Of a DNA stretch of 11,669 bases, positions 1-6,881 are shown piece after piece. Within the stretch, counting starts at the first letter, position 1; the number at the start of each line of letters is the position of its first letter. Source of the stretch: Flavobacteriales bacterium. Its GTDB lineage: Bacteria; Bacteroidota; Bacteroidia; Flavobacteriales_F; PHOS-HE28. The notes under the pieces were generated by a model. The model worked only from the letters and a program-made list of their open reading frames with translations. It did no database searches and had not been told where the DNA came from. Both the position numbers and the translations under genes were made by a program. The DNA lies in the NCBI GenBank assembly GCA_025455765.1, contig JALOLX010000069.1, forward strand, positions 1-11,669, in the 5' to 3' direction.

Positions 1-123
1 CAGGAGGTACACACGCTGTTGGACCAGGTGATCGCCTGGGGAACCGCGCTGCGGCCCTTGCGCACCGACCAGGTGGTGGACGACCATCACGTGCTCCTCG
101 AGGAAGGCGCGGCGCAGAAATGA
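1..123 (+). CDS. C-terminal end of a probable NADPH-dependent FMN reductase-like flavoprotein (5' partial)
   Basis: An open frame enters from the left edge and ends at TGA 121-123, leaving 40 residues. The segment with core LLDQVIAWGTALRPLR resembles the last helix of flavodoxin-fold NAD(P)H-dependent FMN reductases, which often end in a 'LDxLxWWxxALKxxR' helix. No catalytic or flavin-binding motif lies inside the window, so the family call rests on this helix alone and is tentative. The next gene remnant (an SDR scar at 162-242) is on the same strand 38 bp downstream, so the two could once have been a redox-enzyme pair. Confidence 0.35.
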   Translation, partial: QEVHTLLDQVIAWGTALRPLRTDQVVDDHHVLLEEGAAQK

Positions 124-161
124 CCCCCTCCCCAGCCAGTTCCACCATTCCACCAACACCC

Positions 162-242
162 ATGGAATACCTATTGAAGACCAAGATCGCGATCGTTACC
201 GGCGCCTACTGCACGGTGGATGGCGGTTACCTGGCCCAGTAG
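162..242 (+). pseudogene. Remnant of a short-chain dehydrogenase/reductase with nearly the whole gene deleted
   Basis: This 26-codon frame (ATG 162, TAG 240-242) reads as the two ends of an SDR joined together. Residues 8-15 (KIAIVTGA) match the first beta strand and the start of the Rossmann TGxxxGIG motif. Residues 13-26 (TGAYCTVDGGYLAQ) match the usual SDR C-terminus, where a TGxxxxVDGG segment precedes the last few residues. The central part, which carries the NNAG motif and the Ser-Tyr-Lys catalytic residues in intact family members of about 250 residues, is absent. The junction lies at a TGA tripeptide common to both motifs, which suggests deletion between short homologous stretches or an assembly collapse. 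The product cannot be an active enzyme. Confidence 0.6.
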
Positions 243-252
243 CATCATCTCC

Positions 253-1350
253 ATGTTCCGCACCCTCCTCGCGATCCTCCTGGCGCTTCACGGTGTGATC
301 CATCTGCTGGGTCTCGCCAAGGCCTTCGGCTTCGCCAAGTTGCCAGCGCTTACCCTTCCATTCCCGCGATCGGAGGGTGTCTGGTGGGCCATCGCTGCCG
401 TGCTCCTTCTGATCGCATGTGCACTGCTGATCGGGGGCAGTGATCGGTGGTGGATGCCTGCGGCCATCGGGGTGGTGCTCTCGCAGGTGCTCATCGTCAT
501 GCATTGGCAGGAGGCCCGCTTCGGCACCATCGCCAATGCCCTGCTGCTGGTCGCAGTGATCGCGGGCGCCGGGGTCTGGAACTTTCGCATGCGGTATACG
601 ACTGCAGTGGCGCACACACTTGAACGCACGAATGCACTTCCCGTGCAACGCATCACCGAAGCGGACCTGGCCCCTTTGCCACTACCTGTGCAACGCTACC
701 TGCGCGCGGCGGGTGTAATGGGCACGAACAAGCCGCGCTCCATGCGCATCGCATTCGAAGGTTCCATACGCGGCTTCGATGGTCCTTGGATGCCATTCAC
801 CACGGTACAGGTCAACAGTTTCTATCCACCGGCCCGGTTCTTCTGGCTCGATGCGACCATGAAAGGGCTGCCGACCAAGGGCCTGCACGCGTATGAACAG
901 GGAAAGGCCACCATGCTCATCAAGCTGCTCGGCATCGTGCCGGTGATGGAAGCCCACGGACCGGAAATGGACAAGGGCGAAACGGTGACCTGGTTCAATG
1001 ACCTATGCATCTACGCGCCAGGCGCACTGCTGGATCCTCGCATCACCTGGGCCGATGGGGATGACCATTCGGCCAAGGCCACGTTCACCCATGGCGATCT
1101 GTCCATCACCGCAACGCTCGTGTTCGACGACGCCGATCGGTTGGTGGACTTCATCAGTGATGATCGGTATGCCATGGCAGCCAACGGAACGGCCGTGTCG
1201 ATGCGCTTCAGCACCCCGTTGCGCGATCACCGGCCGATCGACCAGCTCATCCTACCGGGCTATGGAGAGGCGGTGTGGCACCGTCCCGATGGACCGTTCG
1301 TGTATGGCCGGTTCACGCTGCGCTCCCTCACCTACGATCTGGGAAACTGA
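253..1350 (+). CDS. DUF6544-family membrane protein
   Basis: A 365-residue protein of unknown function. The first part has four hydrophobic segments, at about residues 3-24, 43-62, 66-85 and 93-111. The first contains a HGVIHLLGLAKAF stretch like those at the start of related membrane proteins. From about residue 135 there is a soluble domain starting near LPLPVQRYLRAAGVMG, which I recognise as typical of the DUF6544 (formerly DUF6920) family. No catalytic motif is evident. I chose ATG 253 over an earlier in-frame start near 220 because the membrane segment begins immediately after it and the upstream codons overlap the SDR remnant. An MscS-type channel gene follows 49 bp downstream on the same strand, so the two may share a transcript. 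The role is unknown. Confidence 0.75.
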   Translation: MFRTLLAILLALHGVIHLLGLAKAFGFAKLPALTLPFPRSEGVWWAIAAVLLLIACALLIGGSDRWWMPAAIGVVLSQVLIVMHWQEARFGTIANALLLVAVIAGAGVWNFRMRYTTAVAHTLERTNALPVQRITEADLAPLPLPVQRYLRAAGVMGTNKPRSMRIAFEGSIRGFDGPWMPFTTVQVNSFYPPARFFWLDATMKGLPTKGLHAYEQGKATMLIKLLGIVPVMEAHGPEMDKGETVTWFNDLCIYAPGALLDPRITWADGDDHSAKATFTHGDLSITATLVFDDADRLVDFISDDRYAMAANGTAVSMRFSTPLRDHRPIDQLILPGYGEAVWHRPDGPFVYGRFTLRSLTYDLGN

Positions 1351-1399
1351 TGGAAGCGGTAGAGCGCACCTCCATCGCGCGATCCCCTAACTCGCCTTG

Positions 1400-2251
1400 A
1401 TGGCCATGAACGACGTGCTCTTCCATATCGGTGAACAAGCCGTGAGCGTCCGGCATGCGTTGAGCGCGGTGGTGCTGGTGGTGCTCGCCATCGTGCTGAT
1501 GCGCGTACTGAAGACCGGGATGGAACGCCGGGCCACCAAGAACCCGGAGCAGCGATCGCGGCTGTACTCCGCGCGGCTGTTGGTCAACTATGCCCTCTGG
1601 GTGCTGGTGGCAATGGGCTGCCTGGCCTTGTTGCGCATCGATGTGACCGTGCTGCTGGCCAGCTCTGCTGCGCTGTTGGTGGTGATCAGCCTGAGCGTGC
1701 AACAGACCTTCACGGATGTGTTCTCGGGCGTGGTGTTGCTGGTGGAAGGCACCATCCGCGTGGGCGATGTGTTGGAACTGGGTACACTCGTGGGACGGGT
1801 GAAGGACATCCGGCTACGCACCTCCACCATCTACACGCACGAAGGGATGAGCGTAGTGGTCCCCAACCGGCGCTTCATCAATGAGAACGTGGTGAACTGG
1901 TCTCACCATGCGAGCCTGACGCGCTTCAGCGTGGCCTTGAGCGTGGCCTATGGGTCGGACGAGCAGCGCGTGCGGAGCGTACTGGCGGACTGTGCCACCA
2001 AGCACCCCTTGGTGATCACTGCGGACCAGGAACATCCCGTGGTGGTGCGGCTGGTCGGCTTCGGTGCGAACACGCTCGACTTCGAGGTGCTGTTCTGGAG
2101 CCGTAACGTGTTCCGCATCGAACAGACCAAGAGCGAGATCCGCTCTGCCATCCTCGAAGCGTTCCGGACCACAGGGACATCGCTCAGCCCCACCGCCAGC
2201 GGAACCCTGCAGGTGGCCATGTTACCGATGCGCCCGGAGACGGTCGGGTAA
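1400..2251 (+). CDS. Small-conductance mechanosensitive channel (MscS family)
   Basis: A 283-residue inner-membrane channel expected to open under membrane tension and release solutes during hypo-osmotic shock. Membrane segments lie at about residues 20-37 and 60-78, followed by a pore-lining helix from about 82 to 115 that ends in the family-typical sequence around FSGVVLLVEGTIRVGDVLEL. The cytoplasmic beta domain follows, with GRVKDIRLRTSTIYT and the diagnostic VVVPNRRFINENVVNWSH, then an alpha/beta C-terminal domain. Length is close to that of compact MscS proteins. A TTG at 1397 and a second ATG at 1406 are alternative starts; ATG 1400 is taken. The gene converges on deoC across a 48-bp gap in which I see no clear terminator. 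Confidence 0.9.
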   Translation: MAMNDVLFHIGEQAVSVRHALSAVVLVVLAIVLMRVLKTGMERRATKNPEQRSRLYSARLLVNYALWVLVAMGCLALLRIDVTVLLASSAALLVVISLSVQQTFTDVFSGVVLLVEGTIRVGDVLELGTLVGRVKDIRLRTSTIYTHEGMSVVVPNRRFINENVVNWSHHASLTRFSVALSVAYGSDEQRVRSVLADCATKHPLVITADQEHPVVVRLVGFGANTLDFEVLFWSRNVFRIEQTKSEIRSAILEAFRTTGTSLSPTASGTLQVAMLPMRPETVG

Positions 2252-2299
2252 GCCGCGACCAGGAGTCATCGCACCTCTGCTGGGATATGGGATGAGGCC

Positions 2300-3226
2300 T
2301 CAGTCCACACTGAAATAGTCCCCGCTCTGGTAGTGGCCGTCGGCCTCCTTCTGCAATTGCATCAGGATGTCGTTGGCCAGGCTGCTGGCGCCGAAGCGGA
2401 ACCAATGGTTGCTGAGCCATTCGGGGCCGAGCTCCTCCTTCACCATCATCAGGTAATGCAGCGCCTCCTTGCTCTTGCGGATGCCGCCGGCGGGCTTCAT
2501 GGCGATCATCTGGCCGGTCTTCAGGTAGTGGTCGCGGATGGCGTGCAGCATCACCAGCGTCACTTCCATGGTGGCCGCCGGGTTGATCTTGCCGGTGCTG
2601 GTCTTGATGAAGTCGGCGCCTGCGGCGATGGCGATGTCGCTCGCCAGGCGCACCTTGTCGTAGGTGCCCAGTTCACCGGTCTCCAGGATCACCTTCAAGC
2701 GCGCATCGCCGCAGGCTTCCTTGATGGCCGCGATCTCGTCGAACACGAAGTTGTAGTCCCCGCTGTGGAACTTCCCGCGACTGATCACCATGTCGATCTC
2801 GTCGGCACCCTCGCTCACAGCGAACTTGGTGTCGGCGATCTTCACGCTCTTGGGCGCCTGTCCACTGGGGAAGGCGGTGCTCACGCTGGCCACCAGCACG
2901 CCGCTGTTGCCCAGGGCCTTCTTCGCCACCTTCACCAACGAGGGGTACACGCACACAGCGGCCACCGTGGGCAGGCCGGGTAGAGCATCATGAGGGTGCA
3001 TGGCTTTATAACATAGCTGCTGCACCTTGCTGGGCGTGTCGGCCCCTTCCAGCGTGGTGAGGTCGATCATGCTCAGGGCGAGCTTCATGCCCTGCACCTT
3101 GGTCTCCTTCTTGATGCTGCGCGTCTTGATGCGGGCCACGCGCTCCTCGATGCCCACCTGATCGATGGTGGGGCTGGTGCGGGGGGTGGGAAGGGCGATG
3201 AGCTGAGGCTTGGCGGCGGCGGGCAT
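2300..3226 (-). CDS. deoC: Deoxyribose-phosphate aldolase
   Basis: A 308-residue class I aldolase that cleaves 2-deoxyribose 5-phosphate to acetaldehyde and glyceraldehyde 3-phosphate, in cytoplasmic deoxynucleoside breakdown. The Schiff-base lysine is K208 in DFIKTSTGK. The second catalytic lysine is K244 in KPAGGIR, and the catalytic aspartate is D145 in DEIDMV. These correspond to E. coli K167, K201 and D102. The protein is longer than the roughly 250-residue E. coli form because of an N-terminal extension of some 45 residues and an insertion near the C-terminus, as in the longer DeoC subfamily. The start at 3226 (MPAAAKPQ) is preferred over a 12-residue upstream extension to 3262, because a -7-like element falls inside that extension. 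No other deo gene is adjacent. Confidence 0.95.
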   Translation of the reverse strand: MPAAAKPQLIALPTPRTSPTIDQVGIEERVARIKTRSIKKETKVQGMKLALSMIDLTTLEGADTPSKVQQLCYKAMHPHDALPGLPTVAAVCVYPSLVKVAKKALGNSGVLVASVSTAFPSGQAPKSVKIADTKFAVSEGADEIDMVISRGKFHSGDYNFVFDEIAAIKEACGDARLKVILETGELGTYDKVRLASDIAIAAGADFIKTSTGKINPAATMEVTLVMLHAIRDHYLKTGQMIAMKPAGGIRKSKEALHYLMMVKEELGPEWLSNHWFRFGASSLANDILMQLQKEADGHYQSGDYFSVD

Positions 3227-3230
3227 GGTG

Positions 3231-3238
3231 CGAAAATA
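3231..3238 (-). promoter_or_regulatory. Candidate -7 element for deoC
   Basis: The minus strand reads TATTTTCG, one mismatch from the Bacteroidota -7 consensus TAnnTTTG, and a TTG lies about 15 bases upstream of it. It ends only 4 bases before the deoC ATG, so a transcript from here would be essentially leaderless. The assignment comes from motif matching only. Confidence 0.3.
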
Positions 3239-3261
3239 CCGATCAAGGTCGGTCAACAGCA

Positions 3262-3269
3262 TATCTTTG
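3262..3269 (+). promoter_or_regulatory. Candidate -7 element for the toxin-antitoxin pair
   Basis: TATCTTTG is a perfect match to the Bacteroidota -7 consensus TAnnTTTG. It ends 7 bases before the antitoxin ATG at 3277, implying a leaderless or very short-leader transcript. I see no convincing -33 TTG at the usual distance. Confidence 0.4.
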
Positions 3270-3276
3270 GAGTATA

Positions 3277-3510
3277 ATGCTCGATTGGCGCGAACATATC
3301 ACCAGTGACCCTCAGGTCATGCTGGGCAAGCCGTGCATTAAAGGTACGCGGATCCCTGTGGAATTGATCGTTCGGAAGTTCGCCGCCGGGGAAACGGAGG
3401 CTGACCTGTTGCGGGGCTATCCGCGGCTTTCTCACGCAGCCATCCAAGCGGCTCTCCTATTCGCTGCCGAGGCCGTGGGATCGCAGTTCCCGGCACGAAA
3501 GATCTCGTGA
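3277..3510 (+). CDS. DUF433 antitoxin of a VapBC-like toxin-antitoxin pair
   Basis: A 77-residue protein of the DUF433 family. It shows the family signature in order: an N-terminal LDWREHITSDP, then GKPCIKGTRIPVELIV (residues 17-32), then a short helix-turn-helix-like region around ADLLRGYPRLSHAAIQAAL. DUF433 proteins are commonly paired with DUF5615 PIN-like toxins and are thought to bind the toxin and the module's promoter. The stop TGA (3508-3510) shares its last base with the toxin ATG, so the pair is probably translationally coupled and expressed antitoxin first. The start at 3277 matches the usual family N-terminus. Confidence 0.85.
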   Translation: MLDWREHITSDPQVMLGKPCIKGTRIPVELIVRKFAAGETEADLLRGYPRLSHAAIQAALLFAAEAVGSQFPARKIS

Positions 3511-3872
3511 TGCAGTTCGTGGCGGACGAAAGCGTCACGATGGACATCGTCCTGGCATTGCGTAAGCAAGGTCATGTCGTGCTTGCCATTTGTGAAGCCT
3601 ATCCATCCATGTCCGATGAGGAGGTGCTGTCCATTGCATTGGCCCGCGGTGAGGTCCTGCTCTCCGAGGATAAGGACTTCGGCGAGCTGGTGTTCAACAA
3701 GCAGCTGCCTCATTCCGGAGTGGTGCTTTTCAGGCTTGATGGTATGCGTGCGGAGGAAAAAGTTGCGCGCGTGGTGATGGTGATCGGCAGCAAAGGAAGC
3801 AAGCTGCAACATGCCTTCACCGTGATCGATGGGCAGAAGGTCCGGAGTAGAAGCTCGGCCAGCCGCCCCTGA
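3510..3872 (+). CDS. DUF5615 PIN-like toxin (putative ribonuclease)
   Basis: A 120-residue protein of the DUF5615 (Mut7-C-like, PIN-like) family, predicted to act as the nuclease toxin of the pair. Conserved acidic positions are D6-E7 in FVADESV, D36 in MSDEEVL, and D54 and D56 in SEDKDFGELVF. The family's GVVLFRL strand is at residues 70-76. These acids would bind the catalytic metal by analogy with PIN domains. The start is ATG 3510, overlapping the antitoxin stop by one base; a GTG at 3507 is an alternative. The last dozen residues are polar and may be variable. It lies 37 bp upstream of cysC with no visible terminator, so some read-through into the sulfur genes is possible. Confidence 0.85.
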   Translation: MQFVADESVTMDIVLALRKQGHVVLAICEAYPSMSDEEVLSIALARGEVLLSEDKDFGELVFNKQLPHSGVVLFRLDGMRAEEKVARVVMVIGSKGSKLQHAFTVIDGQKVRSRSSASRP

Positions 3873-3909
3873 CCCTTTTTTGGATCCAGTACCTTCGCTG
3901 CGTATTTTC

Positions 3910-4518
3910 ATGACCGAAAAGTCTGCCCACATCCACCCCGTCTTCGACCGCCTGCTGCAGCGCTCCGACAAAGAGGCGCTGCTCGGCCAGCACGGGCTGT
4001 GCATCTGGATGACCGGGCTCAGCGGAAGCGGCAAGAGCACCATCGCCGCCGAACTGGAACGTCAGTTTCATGCGCAAGGCATCCACAGCATGGTGCTGGA
4101 CGGCGACAACGTGCGCACCGGCATCAACAACAACCTGGGATTCAGCGAGGCCGATCGCACCGAGAACATCCGCCGCATCGCCGAAGTGGCCAAGCTCTTC
4201 GTGGGCAACGGTACGGTGACCATCTGCTGCTTCGTTTCCCCCACCATCGCCCTCCGCGAGCAGGCGAAGGGCATCATCGGTGCGGAGGACTTCATCGAAG
4301 TGTTCGTGGACACCCCCCTGGAGGAGTGCGAGCGCCGCGATGTGAAAGGCCTCTACGCCAAGGCCCGCGCCGGTGAGGTGAAGGATTTCACGGGCATCAG
4401 CGCGCCGTTCGAGGCACCTGACCAGGCGGACGTGGTCGTGTCCACCACAGGCCGTATTCCGGATGATTGTGCCGGCGACATCTTCGCATTCATCCTACCG
4501 CAGATCAAGCGGAACTAA
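3910..4518 (+). CDS. cysC: Adenylylsulfate (APS) kinase
   Basis: A 202-residue cytoplasmic kinase that phosphorylates adenosine 5'-phosphosulfate to PAPS. The P-loop GLSGSGKST is at residues 36-44. The APS-binding segment runs from DGDNVRTGINNNLGF at 64 to RTENIRR at 83-89. S110 in CFVSP corresponds to the phosphorylated serine of E. coli CysC. The characteristic KGLYAKARAGEVKDFTGISAPFE block forms the lid region near the C-terminus. Length agrees with stand-alone CysC proteins. Start 3910 (MTEKSAHIHP) is preferred over an upstream extension to 3829, which would overlap the toxin gene. It is the first of three sulfate-activation genes; cysD begins 121 bp downstream, beyond a repeat element. 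Confidence 0.95.
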   Translation: MTEKSAHIHPVFDRLLQRSDKEALLGQHGLCIWMTGLSGSGKSTIAAELERQFHAQGIHSMVLDGDNVRTGINNNLGFSEADRTENIRRIAEVAKLFVGNGTVTICCFVSPTIALREQAKGIIGAEDFIEVFVDTPLEECERRDVKGLYAKARAGEVKDFTGISAPFEAPDQADVVVSTTGRIPDDCAGDIFAFILPQIKRN

Positions 4519-4528
4519 CATGCAAAGC

Positions 4529-4609
4529 ACCGCAGAGTACGCAGAGTTCGCAGAGCGGTTGACCTCGTCTCCCTGCGCATTCCTTTGCGTGCTCTGCGCT
4601 CTCTGCGGT
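4529..4609 (+). repeat. Inverted array of 9-bp NNCGCAGAG units
   Basis: The left arm (4529-4555) is three consecutive 9-bp units of form NNCGCAGAG. The right arm (4583-4609) is the reverse complement of three such units, the innermost degraded to CGCAAAG. The arms are separated by 27 bp. In RNA this would fold into a long imperfect stem whose mismatches fall mainly in the variable NN positions. Similar CGCAGAG heptad palindromes are dispersed between genes in many environmental bacterial genomes, so this looks like a REP-like interspersed repeat. It fills most of the gap between cysC and cysD and could affect transcript continuity or stability. Confidence 0.75.
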
Positions 4610-4639
4610 TAATAAGACCATGGTTCGAATTAGACGATC

Positions 4640-5537
4640 ATGCATTCCTACCGACTTACCCACCTGAAGGAACTGGAGAGCGAGAGCATCCATATCCTGC
4701 GCGAGGTACACGCCCAGTTCGAGAACCCTGCCCTGCTCTTCAGCGGCGGCAAGGATTCCATCGTGTGCTTCCACCTCGCCCGCAAGGCCTTCCACCCGGC
4801 CAAGGTGCCCTTCCCCTTGGTCCACATCGATACCGGGCACAACTTCGAAGAGACGATGACCTTCCGCGATGCGCTGGTGGAGCGCTACGGCGCCAAGCTG
4901 ATCGTGGGCAGTGTGCAGGCCAGCATCGACAGCGGCCGTGTGCAGGAGGAAACGGGCTACTACGCCAGCCGCAACAAGCGTGACCCTGTTGGACACCATC
5001 GAGCAGCACAAGATCGACTGCGCCATCGGCGGTGGCCGGCGCGATGAGGAGAAGGCCCGGGCCAAGGAGCGCGTGTTCAGCCACCGCGACGAGTTCGGTC
5101 AATGGGACCCCAAGAACCAACGGCCCGAGCTGTGGGACCTGTACAACGGCCGCAAACGCATGGGCGAACACTTCCGCGCCTTCCCCATCAGCAACTGGAC
5201 GGAGATGGACGTGTGGCAGTACATCCTGCACGAGGGCATCGACATCCCCAGCATCTACTTCAGCCACGAGCGCGAGGTGTTCGACCGCGATGGCGTGATC
5301 TACGCGAACAGCGCGTTCATGCGCCTGAAGCCGGAGGAGAAGCCCCGTCAGATGCGCGTGCGCTTCCGCACCATCGGCGACATGAGCTGCACCGGTGCGG
5401 TGGATTCACCGGCGAGCACCTTGGAAGAGATCATCGCCGAGGTGGCCTCATCACGCGTGACCGAGCGGGGCAGCCGACAGGACGATAAGCGCAGCGAAGC
5501 GGCAATGGAGGACAGGAAGAAAGAAGGCTATTTCTGA
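4640..5537 (+). pseudogene. cysD: Sulfate adenylyltransferase subunit 2, frameshifted
   Basis: CysD is the catalytic subunit of ATP sulfurylase, which makes APS from sulfate and ATP together with the GTPase CysN. The first frame (from ATG 4640) carries RLTHLKELE, the pyrophosphate-binding SGGKDS at residues 35-40, and the region through ETGYYASRNK, ending in-register at 4978. The second frame resumes at 4980 with VTLLDTIE and continues through IGGGRRDEEKARAKER, QWDPKNQRPELW and FPISNWTEMDVWQYI to the usual terminal AAMEDRKKEGYF. In Bacteroidota homologues about three residues (LQS or LQT) separate NK from VTLL; here one base remains, consistent with loss of 8 bases. Repaired, the protein would be about 301 residues, the normal size. 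It is either a real mutation or a sequencing error. Confidence 0.85.
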
Positions 5538-5538
5538 T

Positions 5539-5570
5539 CAGATGATCAGAAAATCAGATGATCAGAAAAT
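5539..5570 (+). repeat. Perfect 16-bp tandem duplication across the cysN start
   Basis: The unit CAGATGATCAGAAAAT occurs twice head to tail. Each copy contains a TGATCA palindrome, and a third TGATCA (5535-5540) overlaps the cysD stop codon. Bases 5531-5552 also form a perfect inverted repeat with arms TTTCTGATCA and its complement around a 2-bp centre. The ATG at 5542 sits across that centre. Confidence 0.9.
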
Positions 5571-6828
5571 GAAGGACGGATACCTGGACATGGACCTGCT
5601 CCGCTTCACCACAGCGGGCAGCGTGGACGACGGAAAGAGCACACTGATCGGCCGCTTGCTCTACGATAGCAAAGCCATCTTCGACGACCAGTTGGAGGCG
5701 GTGGAAAAGGCCAGTGCCAAGCGTGGCACCGGCGAAGTGGACCTCAGTCTGTTGACCGACGGACTGCGCGCCGAGCGGGAACAGGGCATCACCATCGATG
5801 TGGCCTACCGCTATTTCGCCACACCGAAGCGCAAGTTCATCATCGCCGATACGCCGGGGCACATCCAGTACACGCGCAACATGGTCACCGGAGCCAGCAC
5901 GGCCAACCTGGCGATCATCCTGGTGGATGCGCGCAAAGGCATCCAGGAACAGACCAACCGCCACGCCTTCATCGCCTCGCTCCTGGGCATCCCGCACGTG
6001 GTGTTCTGCATCAACAAGATGGACCTCGTGGACTACGACCGGTCCGTGTTCGAGCGCATCCAGAAGGAGCTGGAGGATTTCAGCAGCAAGCTGGAGGTGA
6101 AGGACGTGAACTTCGTGCCCATCAGTGCACTGAAAGGCGACATGGTGGTGGAGCGCGGCGAGCGCATGCCGTGGTACCAGGGCCCCACGCTGATGTACCT
6201 GCTGGAGAACGTACACATCGCCGGCGACCACAACCACATCGACCGCCGCTTCCCGGTGCAGTGCGTGATCCGCCCCATGACCACCGAACACCATGATTTC
6301 CGCGGCTTCGCGGGCCGGGTGGCCGGCGGCATCTTCCGCAGTGGCGATGCCGTGCAGGTATTGCCCAGCGGCTTCCAGAGCACCATCAAGAGCATCCACA
6401 TCGGCGATGAGGAAGTGCAGGAGTGCTATGCCCCCCAAAGCGCGGTGATCACCCTAGCCGATGAGATCGATATCAGTCGCGGCGACATGCTCGTGGGACC
6501 CAACAGCCCGCCCGAGAGCAGCCAGGACGTGGAGGTGATGCTCTGCTGGTTCAACGAGCGCCCCCTGCAACCCGGCGGCAAGTATGCCCTGCGCCACACC
6601 AGCAAGGACGCCCGCTGCATGGTGAAGGAGGTGCGCTACAAGATGGACATCAACACCCTGCGCAAGGCCGATGATGCCCAGATCCGCATGAACGACATCG
6701 GTCGGGTGCTGTTGCGTACCACGGTGCCGCTGCACACGGACAAATACGCCCGCAACCGTCACACGGGTAGCCTGATCCTGATCGACGAAGGGACGAACGA
6801 AACGGTGGCGGCGGGGATGGTGGTGTGA
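5542..6828 (+). CDS. cysN: Sulfate adenylyltransferase subunit 1 (GTPase)
   Basis: A 428-residue elongation-factor-like GTPase that couples GTP hydrolysis to APS synthesis by CysD. G-domain motifs are G1 GSVDDGKST (26-34), G2 GITI (82-85), G3 DTPGH (103-107) and G4 NKMD (158-161). Two EF-Tu-like beta-barrel domains follow. There is no fused APS kinase domain, in keeping with the separate cysC. The start is uncertain. ATG 5542 lies 4 bp after the cysD stop but is in frame only because of the 16-bp duplication; without it, that ATG would meet a stop after four codons. ATG 5569 (MKDGYLDMDLLRF) follows an A-rich stretch and may be the ancestral start. I list the longer frame. Confidence 0.95.
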   Translation: MIRKSDDQKMKDGYLDMDLLRFTTAGSVDDGKSTLIGRLLYDSKAIFDDQLEAVEKASAKRGTGEVDLSLLTDGLRAEREQGITIDVAYRYFATPKRKFIIADTPGHIQYTRNMVTGASTANLAIILVDARKGIQEQTNRHAFIASLLGIPHVVFCINKMDLVDYDRSVFERIQKELEDFSSKLEVKDVNFVPISALKGDMVVERGERMPWYQGPTLMYLLENVHIAGDHNHIDRRFPVQCVIRPMTTEHHDFRGFAGRVAGGIFRSGDAVQVLPSGFQSTIKSIHIGDEEVQECYAPQSAVITLADEIDISRGDMLVGPNSPPESSQDVEVMLCWFNERPLQPGGKYALRHTSKDARCMVKEVRYKMDINTLRKADDAQIRMNDIGRVLLRTTVPLHTDKYARNRHTGSLILIDEGTNETVAAGMVV

Positions 6829-6861
6829 GGGGCTGGATCGTTCGTAAGGAGCGTCCGGATC

Positions 6862-6881
6862 ATTTGCTTGTACAAGCAAAT
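6862..6881. promoter_or_regulatory. 20-bp perfect palindrome, copy 1 (operator-like)
   Basis: ATTTGCTTGTACAAGCAAAT is its own reverse complement over all 20 bases. Size and symmetry resemble the sites of dimeric winged-helix repressors such as the MarR family. No gene start is nearby. It lacks a following T-run, so it is not a typical intrinsic terminator. The operator reading is inference. Confidence 0.5.

Noticed and set aside
2252..2299. The mscS-deoC convergent gap as a bidirectional terminator
   Set aside because: I found no stem with a flanking T-run on either strand.
3903..3909. TATTTTC directly before the cysC ATG as a promoter -7 element
   Set aside because: It abuts the start codon, so transcription would begin inside the coding region. 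TACCTTCG at 3890-3897 is a better placed but still weak candidate.
4529..4609. The 9-bp repeats as a miniature CRISPR array
   Set aside because: Units are contiguous without spacers, the two sets are inverted relative to each other, and no cas gene is present.
4505..5065. A minus-strand open frame spanning the cysC-cysD gap and cysD
   Set aside because: Its C-terminal part, with LCELCVLCGAL-like residues, is only a translation of the NNCGCAGAG repeat, and the rest is antisense to cysD.
5554..6438. A 294-codon minus-strand open frame opposite cysN
   Set aside because: It is the antisense shadow of a well-conserved GTPase gene and is rich in His, Val and Ala without any motif.
6862..6881. Palindrome copy 1 as the intrinsic terminator of cysN
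   Set aside because: It has no G+C-rich stem and no following T-run on either strand.
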